A DNA stretch of 40,742 nucleotides from F23-D06 sp947167635 (lineage in GTDB: Bacteria; Bacteroidota; Bacteroidia; Bacteroidales; WCHB1-69): assembly GCA_947167635.1 (NCBI GenBank), contig CAMVIT010000027.1:1-40742 (forward strand), read 5' to 3'. A program made the position numbers and the translations under genes. Of the stretch, positions 31,955 through 40,742 are shown one piece after another (the stretch's first letter is position 1; every line of letters starts with the position of its first letter). The notes beneath the pieces are model-generated. The model did not search any database and was not told the origin of the DNA. It saw nothing but the letters and a program-made list of their open reading frames with translations.

Positions 31955-32383
31955 ATGGACAACAGTAAGATCAATAAATTGATTGAGGAGTACATCGGCT
32001 ATGTTTATCAGTGCGATGGATATGTACTTCCCGAAGATGACGATTTTTTCGGAGATATGCTTAGCCGTCATCATTGCGGTTCCGACGATGCACGGGCGGT
32101 GGTCCGAAGGATAACGGAATTGGGTCTCGGCTATTTCAACAACACCGATTTGTCGTTGTCTCCATTAGGTATCCTGATGTACGAGAAGTGCGGCAACAGC
32201 GTTGACCGTTTCATCCGCCGTGACCAGGAACGCATCAACGCTGAAACGCAGTTGCCGGCCGCCCAGCTTGAGGAGATCAGGTTGTCAGCTCGCCGCTCCA
32301 GGATATCGTTATGGATTGCTGGATTAGCCTTCCTGGCAAGCTTAGCTTCGGTTTTTGTCTCTATCCTGTTAAAAGGACACTAA
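31955..32383 (+). CDS. Tail-anchored unknown protein at the prophage end
   Basis: 142 residues from ATG 31955; longer frame starts upstream are not supported. Acidic N-terminus (YVLPEDDDFFGDML), a winged-helix-like centre (ARAVVRRITELGLGYFNNTDLSLSPLGILMYEK) and a C-terminal hydrophobic helix (LWIAGLAFLASLASVFVSILL). Unknown family. Last gene clearly on the prophage side. Confidence 0.55.
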   Translation: MDNSKINKLIEEYIGYVYQCDGYVLPEDDDFFGDMLSRHHCGSDDARAVVRRITELGLGYFNNTDLSLSPLGILMYEKCGNSVDRFIRRDQERINAETQLPAAQLEEIRLSARRSRISLWIAGLAFLASLASVFVSILLKGH

Positions 32384-32765
32384 AACATAGTAAAATCGTG
32401 CGAAAATGTTGTCGTTGAAAATCTTGCAACTGATTGTATGATATGTAATTGCGGCGTTTTGTACTGCGCCAATACTGCGCCAAATCGGATGAAATTCGCA
32501 ATTGTAACTAATTGATAATCAATATGGGTCGAGTAAAAAAACGGCGTTCAGCAATTCCCGTTCCCGCCACAAAAATCAGCGTAATTGCTTCTGTGAAAGT
32601 GATTGCGCTGTTTTTTTATGGTTTTTTCGCCAAAATGAAAAGGAATGCTTTCTCCCGAACGACATGAAACGTGTTCGAACAGCATGGCGGCAGTTGTTTC
32701 ACAAGATGCATGAAACAGGCATGCTTATTTCATCAATATTGCTTTCTCTGACGGCTATTTTTTTG
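32384..32765. other. Intergenic stretch containing the probable prophage-host junction
   Basis: No gene I can support. A tandem 11-bp repeat TACTGCGCCAA sits at 32462-32483. A 46-codon frame from ATG 32524 exists without support. No tRNA end, integrase or att core is visible. The AT-rich prophage end gives way to host-like sequence before the pckA promoter. Confidence 0.4.
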
Positions 32766-32773
32766 TATTTTTG
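32766..32773 (+). promoter_or_regulatory. -7 box TATTTTTG of pckA
   Basis: Exact consensus 45 nt before ATG 32819, with a TTG-containing region about 20 bp upstream fitting the -33 element. Confidence 0.65.
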
Positions 32774-32818
32774 CAGCCCCTTAATGCATCTTATTAATAA
32801 CAAAAAAACATACCTCTT

Positions 32819-34441
<1,623 letters not shown>

Positions 34442-34470
34442 AGATTCAAGAATTAATAATGTAAGAATGA

Positions 34471-34511
34471 AGAGGGTGGGGTTCGGTTAGAATGCTCACC
34501 CTCTTTTTTTA
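34471..34511 (+). terminator. Terminator of pckA
   Basis: AGAGGGTG (34471-34478) pairs with CACCCTCT (34497-34504), followed by seven T. Confidence 0.8.
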
Positions 34512-34530
34512 AGTACAAAATTTTGCACCT

Positions 34531-34947
34531 GTGAGTATTAAAACCGCTTTTGCCACCGCATTTGGGAAGAAAATCGCCAAAAAATGGGATAAGATCTATG
34601 TTTTGGTCGATATCCACGACACCATTCTGAAGGCCTGTTATGAAAACGAAGAGACGTACGAGTATTTCCCGCAAGCCAAGGAGGCGTTGCGGGCGCTTTC
34701 CGATCGTCCGGATGTCTGTATGATTCTCTGGTCGGGCTGCTATCCCGACAAATTGGAGGCCTATCTCCGCCGGTTTGAGGCCGATGGAATCCTTTTCGAC
34801 TATGCCAACGAGAACCCCGAGGTGGGCAACACCCCGATGGCGTGTTTCGATGCTAAACTCTATTTCAATGTGGGCATCGATGACAAGTTCGGTTTTGACC
34901 CCGAGACGGACTGGACGGAAGTACTGGAGGTGGTGGGGAGATGCTGA
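34531..34947 (+). CDS. HAD-like phosphatase-family protein with altered motif I
   Basis: 138 residues starting at GTG 34531. Motif I region YVLVDIHDTILKA; the usual DxDxT is D-I-H-D-T, with the second Asp displaced by His, so catalysis may differ or be lost. WSGCYPDKLEAYLRRF resembles motif II, and VGIDDKFGFDPETDW the motif III/IV region. Small, without a cap domain. Orientation same as pckA, 27 nt beyond its terminator's T-tract. Function uncertain. Confidence 0.65.
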   Translation: MSIKTAFATAFGKKIAKKWDKIYVLVDIHDTILKACYENEETYEYFPQAKEALRALSDRPDVCMILWSGCYPDKLEAYLRRFEADGILFDYANENPEVGNTPMACFDAKLYFNVGIDDKFGFDPETDWTEVLEVVGRC

Positions 34948-35463
34948 TCCGTAGGGCTGCATGTCTCTTTTTTTACGTCTTTTTACGGCTTCTCGCGACT
35001 GAAGGTGTGCTTGTTTTTCGGCACAAACCAGTTTGAAATCCCGTGTGGTCTTGCTGCTCGGCACCGGCATCACATTGTTGAGCAGGTTGTCCACCAAATG
35101 GCCGCCCCGTTTCAGCAGCGACTCCTGTTGGGCCTTGTCGCCCTCGTGCTGCGGAATCTCGCTCATCACCCGCGTCAGCTCCCAGAGTTTGGCATACGCC
35201 TCCACGATGGCAATGGTGGTTTCCACGGCTTTTGGACTCTTCGGGATGGTGGCCAGCATATAGAGGCCCTTCTCGGTGAAATCTTTTAGCGGTGCAGGTG
35301 AATAGAGCAGATTGCCTGGGTTATCAAAAATTTTGATAACCTCATCTTTTTCTTTCTTGTCAAGTTCCAAAATATATCCATTGGGAAACTTGTTAGGGTT
35401 GTTCTTTATAGCCTGATTGACTTCTCGTGTAAAATGGAACGAGGCGTGAACGAGAAATGACAT
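34948..35463 (-). pseudogene. ORF6N-domain gene remnant, 5' truncated
   Basis: From 35463 the frame reads REVNQAIKNNPNKFPNGYILEL, then FTEKGLYMLATIPKSPKAVETTIAIVEAY, the core of the ORF6N domain of phage and plasmid anti-repressor-like proteins. The usual N-terminal third (about 30-40 residues) is missing. The frame stays open into sequence antisense to the HAD-like gene (to 34453), which is not part of the family. A decayed mobile-element gene. Confidence 0.6.
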
Positions 35464-35631
35464 ATAAGGGAAGGGGGTGGTTTACAAGATGCCACCTTTC
35501 CCATTGTTGCTGTTTTCCATAGCATAGGATTCGGAAACGAGGATCGTTGTTTGACCGTGTTTCTGTCTTTGCCCGAATCCGAGAATGAGCCGTTTGAACG
35601 ATGGCTCATTTCTTTTGGTGTAAAAATCATT
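35464..35631. other. Short gene-free stretch before the dispersed repeat
   Basis: Nothing recognised; frames are short and lack ribosome or promoter signals. Confidence 0.4.
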
Positions 35632-36019
35632 GGGAATTATATACTTGATGGCACAAATCAGGTTTTCTGCATCCTATTTTTTATTTGGGCGTGCCGGCGC
35701 GGCGGCGGAAATCACGTCACATCCGCATACGCAATCCAATGCCGCCGCGTCGTCGGGCTTTCCGCTCCAATAATTTTGGTTTAAAACCCACCACCATTCC
35801 GCGAGACGCGAAGCGTCAAGCGGAACCTCCGTCTCGCCGGGGAACGCATTCCCACCAAAATCATTTCCGCTGCAATCCCTCACGCATGCTCGTCGGACCC
35901 CACATCCGTTTCGCGGCGAACAAAGCTCAACCTCGTCTCAACGTTCTCCCGCGCCGCGAAAGGGAGGCGTTGGAAAAAAGGTGTTGTTTATCCCGGACCG
36001 GTGCCATTATGTATATAAC
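35632..36019. repeat. Dispersed structured repeat, copy 1 (388 bp)
   Basis: Starts GGGAATTATATACTTGATGG and ends GTATATAAC; matches copy 2 (37638-38303) across both flanks and the core. Core stems: GCGAGACG with CGTCTCGC, nested GACGC-GAA-GCGTC, TTCCGC with GCGGAA, and an outer ATTTTGGT with ACCAAAAT. Open frames inside change amino acids between copies, which speaks against coding. The 'GGGCTTTCCGCTCCAAT' type core is one I know from other Bacteroidota intergenic repeats. Confidence 0.75.
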
Positions 36020-36194
36020 CATCAAATCATTTTACACCCAATCAAAACGTATGAGAACAAAAAGGAGTGTTTGAGTACGAGAAAAGGAATCGGTGAAAAT
36101 ATCGGTGCTTCCCGAGGGTGAAGACAGATGAAAACGGGACATCAAAAATAGGAATAAAAGCCTTTTGTGTTCCGATTGTGTTCCCTAAAAAGAA
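36020..36194. other. Gene-free stretch between repeat and tRNA terminator
   Basis: No gene seen. A TATTTTTG box on the minus strand (36144-36151) points into repeat copy 1; GTGTTCC occurs twice near 36169-36184. Confidence 0.35.
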
Positions 36195-36228
36195 TCAAGC
36201 ACTCACAACATCGGTTGTAAGTGCTTGA
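36195..36228 (-). terminator. Terminator of tRNA-Lys
   Basis: TCAAGCACT (36195-36203) pairs with AGTGCTTGA (36220-36228), with inner ACAAC/GTTGT pairs, followed on the minus strand by ATTCTTTTT. Confidence 0.7.
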
Positions 36229-36237
36229 CTTTAAGTG

Positions 36238-36310
36238 TGTCCCCTCAGGGACTCGAACCCTGGACCCATTGATTAAGAGTCAATTGCTCTACCAGCTGAG
36301 CTAAGGAGAC
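36238..36310 (-). tRNA. tRNA-Lys (anticodon CTT)
   Basis: 73 nt folds into a full cloverleaf on the minus strand: acceptor GTCTCCT with AGGGGAC (one G-T), D-arm AGCTCAGCTGGTAGAGC, anticodon loop ACTCTTAAT with CTT, T-arm AGGGTTCGAGTCCCT. CCA is not encoded. A TATTTTTG box lies upstream at 36340-36347. Confidence 0.95.
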
Positions 36311-36339
36311 TGCTTTTTTCCCGCTGGGATTTTCGGGTG

Positions 36340-36347
36340 CAAAAATA
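36340..36347 (-). promoter_or_regulatory. -7 box TATTTTTG for tRNA-Lys
   Basis: Exact consensus, 30 nt before the tRNA 5' end; diverges from the box at 36360-36367. Confidence 0.5.
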
Positions 36348-36359
36348 CACTTTTTTTCA

Positions 36360-36367
36360 TATCTTTG
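36360..36367 (+). promoter_or_regulatory. -7 box TATCTTTG for the cobalamin adenosyltransferase
   Basis: Exact consensus 12 nt before ATG 36380; the two divergent boxes are only 12 bp apart. Confidence 0.55.
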
Positions 36368-36379
36368 CCAAAAAAAATT

Positions 36380-36919
36380 ATGAAAATATATACTAAGACT
36401 GGAGATAACGGAACTACTTCATTAGCAGATGGTTCGAGGGTATCAAAGAGCGACGCCTTGCTGCATGCGTATGGCACTGTGGACGAGTTGAACTCCTTTT
36501 TGGGGCTGTTGATTTCGGAAGAAAACGCACCTTTCTTGACAGAAACGCAAAATTTTCTATTCCTCGTCGGAGGCATGTTGGCCACCCCTGCCGACAAATG
36601 GGAACTCTATTACAAGGATGCTCCGCTGGCGGAGTTCGTGCAACGTACAGAGAACGAGATTGACAAGCTGCAATCCGAGTTGCCGCCCATGCGCGGGTTC
36701 ATTCTGCCGCAGGGAAACCGTGCAATCGCATACGCGCATATCTGCCGCACAGTATGCCGTCGTGCGGAGCGTCTGGTCGTGGTTTTGTGCGACCGTGACG
36801 AGCGGTTCAGGGAGGTGCAAAAAGTGCTGAATAGACTATCGGATTTCTTCTTTATTTTCGCTCGTTTTTTGCATAAAAAAAATAACATTTCAGAAACTAA
36901 TTATCAATCAATAAAATAA
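36380..36919 (+). CDS. Cob(I)alamin adenosyltransferase, PduO type
   Basis: 179 residues from ATG 36380. Transfers adenosyl from ATP to cob(I)alamin, giving coenzyme B12. N-terminal TKTGDNGTTSLADGSRVSK is the ATP-binding signature, AYGTVDELNSFLG follows, and the C-terminal helix bundle has ICRTVCRRAERLVV and LNRLSDFFFIFARF. Normal length for the family. Supports B12-dependent enzymes such as methylmalonyl-CoA mutase in the host. Separate promoter upstream. Confidence 0.92.
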   Translation: MKIYTKTGDNGTTSLADGSRVSKSDALLHAYGTVDELNSFLGLLISEENAPFLTETQNFLFLVGGMLATPADKWELYYKDAPLAEFVQRTENEIDKLQSELPPMRGFILPQGNRAIAYAHICRTVCRRAERLVVVLCDRDERFREVQKVLNRLSDFFFIFARFLHKKNNISETNYQSIK

Positions 36920-36956
36920 AATTTTACATGATGTGGATATTGTATGTTTAAAATAC

Positions 36957-36964
36957 TACTTTTG
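36957..36964 (+). promoter_or_regulatory. -7 box TACTTTTG for the DUF2795 gene
   Basis: Exact consensus 35 nt before ATG 37000. Confidence 0.55.
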
Positions 36965-36999
36965 CACCCTCAAAAATTAACCTAAAATTCTTAGAAAGT

Positions 37000-37221
37000 A
37001 TGTATTGGACTTTAGAATTAGCAACCAAGTTGGAGGATGCACCTTGGCCTGCCACCAAGGATGAACTGTTGGATTATGCCATCCGTTCCGGCGCTCCCCA
37101 GGAGATTGTTGAAAACCTTCAAGAGATTGATGACGAAGGGGAGACGTATGATTCCATCGAAGATCTTTGGCCCGACTATCCTACCAAGGAGGACTTTTTT
37201 TTCCACGAGGATGAATATTAG
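37000..37221 (+). CDS. DUF2795 family protein
   Basis: 73 residues from ATG 37000. The sequence MYWTLELATKLEDAPWPATK, DELLDYAIRSGAP, EIVENLQEIDDEGE and EDLWPDYP is the classic Bacteroidota DUF2795 form. Very acidic (FFFHEDEY end). Highly conserved in the phylum but function unknown. Own promoter and terminator. Confidence 0.88.
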   Translation: MYWTLELATKLEDAPWPATKDELLDYAIRSGAPQEIVENLQEIDDEGETYDSIEDLWPDYPTKEDFFFHEDEY

Positions 37222-37263
37222 TCATCCAAAGGCTTTCTTGCCTTTGAACAGCTAATTGGAATA

Positions 37264-37294
37264 AAAAAAAGCGCGCTAATATGGCGCGTTTTTT
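37264..37294 (+). terminator. Terminator of the DUF2795 gene
   Basis: A-rich flank and GCGCG pair with CGCG and a T6 tract around CTAATATGG; works in both directions. Confidence 0.7.
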
Positions 37295-37371
37295 GTTGTC
37301 TGTATGAGCCCTTCAGGTTGAAAAGCCAATTTGTTATTTCCGTTCGGCAAAAACACATTTTTTCTCATTGT

Positions 37372-37600
37372 TCACGACACTTTCTTGTAAACTTCATCAG
37401 GAGTCTGGTAATCAAGACTCTGGTATGGCCTTTTAGTGTTGTAAATGCGGATGTAGTTATTGATTCCGTGCACCACTCCGCCTCCATCGTGTTGCTCAAC
37501 CGCCAGCTCTTGATACGACGGCTGAACACGTCGATGATGGTCGCGAGGTACATGAAACCGTGACGCATGGGGATGTAGGTCCATATTACCGTTCCCCTCT
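37372..37600 (-). pseudogene. Decayed IS3-family transposase
   Basis: Two frames carry parts of one IS3 orfB. One reads IPMRHGFMYLATIIDVFSRRIKSWRLSNTMEAEWC, the other NNYIRIYNTKRPYQSLDYQTPDEVYKKVS to TGA 37372. The central part with the remaining DDE residues is deleted and the frame shifts at the junction near 37466. No terminal inverted repeats seen. It lies next to repeat copy 2. Confidence 0.85.
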
Positions 37601-37637
37601 TGAACTACATTGACAATGCAATTGCTGAATAAAAAAA

Positions 37638-38303
37638 GGGAATTATATACTTGATGGCACAAATCAAGGTCCTGCATTATTTTTTTGATTTGGGCGTGCC
37701 GGCGCGGCGGCGGGAATTACGCCATATTTGCACACACAATCCAATGCCGCCGCGCCGTCGGGCTTTCCGCTCCAATGATTTTGGTTTAAAACCCACCACC
37801 ATTCCGCGAGACGCGAAGCGTCAAGCGGAACCTCCGTCTCGCCGGGGAACGCATTCCCACCAAAATCATTTCCGCTTCAATCCCTCACGCATGCCCGTCG
37901 GACCCCGCATCCCTTCCGCGGCGAGCAACGAACACCCTCGTCTCAACCTTCTCCCGCGCCGCGATTATCCCGCGCACGCAACCCTCCCAGGGGTTGCAGC
38001 GCTACCGAGCTCTTGCCCCTGACGGGGCTGCTCAAGGAAAATATAAACCATTATCCCTATTGTCCCGGAGGGACACCCTCTCAATAACCCCACAAGCGAC
38101 GAAGGAGCACAGTGTGGGGCGGGGTGGAGGCACCGACATCCTCTCAACAACCCCACACAAGCGACGAAGGAGCGTTGTGTGGGGGCGGGACGACGGCACC
38201 GACACCCTCTCGCGGCGCGGGAGTCGGCATTGCTCGCCGCGAAAGGGAGGCGTTGGAAAAAAAGGTGTTGTTTATTCCGGCCCGGTGCCATCATGTATAT
38301 AAC
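37638..38303. repeat. Dispersed structured repeat, copy 2 (666 bp, with insertion)
   Basis: Matches copy 1 on both sides. An extra 278 bp (37965-38242) lies between two copies of CGCCGCGA (37957-37964 and 38235-38242), which is single in copy 1. The outer stem TGATTTTGGT with ACCAAAATCA is perfect here. Confidence 0.75.
38073..38210. repeat. Tandem hairpin-forming units inside repeat copy 2
   Basis: Two diverged units of about 65 bp share CCCCACA..AGCGACGAAGGAGC .. TGTGGGG and GGCACCGACA.CCTCTC. The second has a 10-bp stem CCCCACACAA with TTGTGTGGGG. Confidence 0.65.
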
Positions 38304-38312
38304 TACCCTCCC

Positions 38313-38348
38313 AAAAAAAACGGGTGCCGAAAGCAATCAGCACCCGTT
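38313..38348 (-). terminator. Terminator of dnaK
   Basis: AACGGGTGC (38319-38327) pairs with GCACCCGTT (38340-38348), followed on the minus strand by six to eight T; 25 nt after the dnaK stop. Confidence 0.85.
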
Positions 38349-38373
38349 TATATCAGGGATATGGGTTGGCGTA

Positions 38374-40302
<1,929 letters not shown>

Positions 40303-40694
40303 GTATATATCCTCCTCGGATCGATTCTTTTCGTCTCAGCTTTAGGAGCCGGATGCCGCAGGGCCTTGCGCCCCGCCCTTTCCGGCGTGCCATTAAGGTA
40401 AGGCGTGATCGCGCTTCGTAAAGTGTCTCCCCAAAAAAAATGTCAAAAACAGGCGCCGGCGTCCTTGCGCCTGCAGAAAAGCCCAATTGCGCGGGGCAAA
40501 ACCGCCGGCGTGGAGCAAGGCTGCCGACGCGCGTAGGACTTCCGCGAAGACGGCATGGAGGAGGGAGAGAATGAGAGGGACAGAACGAGGAAGAGGATGC
40601 GTGAAGAAAGGCAGGGCCGGATGGGCCGGCTGACCCCCAGAGCTGATGACTACATCTTTTTACTCGAGCAAAGGCCGAAAAGTGGCTCTGCTCC
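40303..40694. other. Region upstream of dnaK, no gene seen
   Basis: GC-rich and gene-free. No exact TAnnTTTG box and no CIRCE repeat. 40556-40615 is a long purine-rich tract. The contig end may be of reduced quality. Confidence 0.4.
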
Positions 40695-40742
40695 AGATCG
40701 GAAGAGCGTCGTGTAGGGAAAGAGTGTAGATCTCGGTGGTCG
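40695..40742 (+). other. Illumina adapter sequence, not genomic
   Basis: From 40695 the sequence begins AGATCGGAAGAGCGTCGTGT and continues as the reverse complement of the TruSeq universal adapter. Adapter read-through left at the contig end. Confidence 0.97.

Noticed and set aside
35685..36074. Arg/Pro-rich frames in both dispersed repeat copies
   Set aside because: Differences between copies mostly change amino acids and the frames lack start signals, so they reflect GC-rich repeat DNA rather than a gene.
40303..40440. CIRCE heat-shock operator before dnaK
   Set aside because: No TTAGCACTC inverted repeat can be found in the visible upstream DNA.

Overview
The window is a contig from a Bacteroidales-type bacterium (phylum Bacteroidota). 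The evidence is the promoter style, a -7 box of the form TAnnTTTG seen before at least a dozen genes, together with the host genes pckA, a PduO-type cobalamin adenosyltransferase, a DUF2795 protein and dnaK. About 80% of it (1 to roughly 32.4 kb) is a siphovirus-like prophage that continues past the left edge. Roughly 32.6 kb to 40.3 kb is host chromosome. The last 48 bases (40695-40742) are not genomic: they match the Illumina adapter read-through sequence.

Prophage late region, 1-20.9 kb, all on the minus strand, so transcription runs from high to low coordinates. It starts with a conserved phage protein at 20.9 kb and a small structural protein. A ClpP-like head protease with a scaffold-like tail follows, then a major capsid protein carrying an FN3/Ig-like C-terminal domain and a probable tail protein. 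Next come two coupled genes that may include the small terminase, an accessory block, the large terminase, portal, head-tail connector, a lysis pair (membrane/coiled-coil protein and amidase), tail completion genes and a partial tape measure protein. The accessory block (11.97-14.8 kb) holds a self-contained two-gene module resembling a toxin-antitoxin pair with an ADP-ribosyltransferase-like toxin, a DUF4417 protein, a CdiA-CT-like nuclease and a Tad2/DUF2829 protein. A candidate small RNA lies on the opposite strand there.

Prophage early region, 21.0-29.8 kb, also minus strand. An array of TGTAACC/GGTTACA iterons, the best candidate replication origin, sits next to a Toprim primase-SF3 helicase. 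Upstream of it are a DUF3127 SSB-like protein, an ASCH protein, an adenine-type methyltransferase with a nine-G tract, a C5-cytosine methyltransferase, and several small genes, two of which carry in-frame TAG codons. A shortened primase paralogue is the first early gene. It is transcribed divergently from an XRE repressor (29936, plus strand).

Lysogeny region, 30.2-32.4 kb. This holds small membrane and proline-rich proteins typical of lysogenic conversion, plus two remnants of coiled-coil repressor tails that share a 21-bp repeat. No integrase or attachment site can be identified. Host region: pckA, a HAD-like protein, an ORF6N remnant, tRNA-Lys(CTT) divergent from the cobalamin adenosyltransferase gene, a DUF2795 gene, a decayed IS3 transposase, two copies of a structured dispersed repeat, and dnaK.
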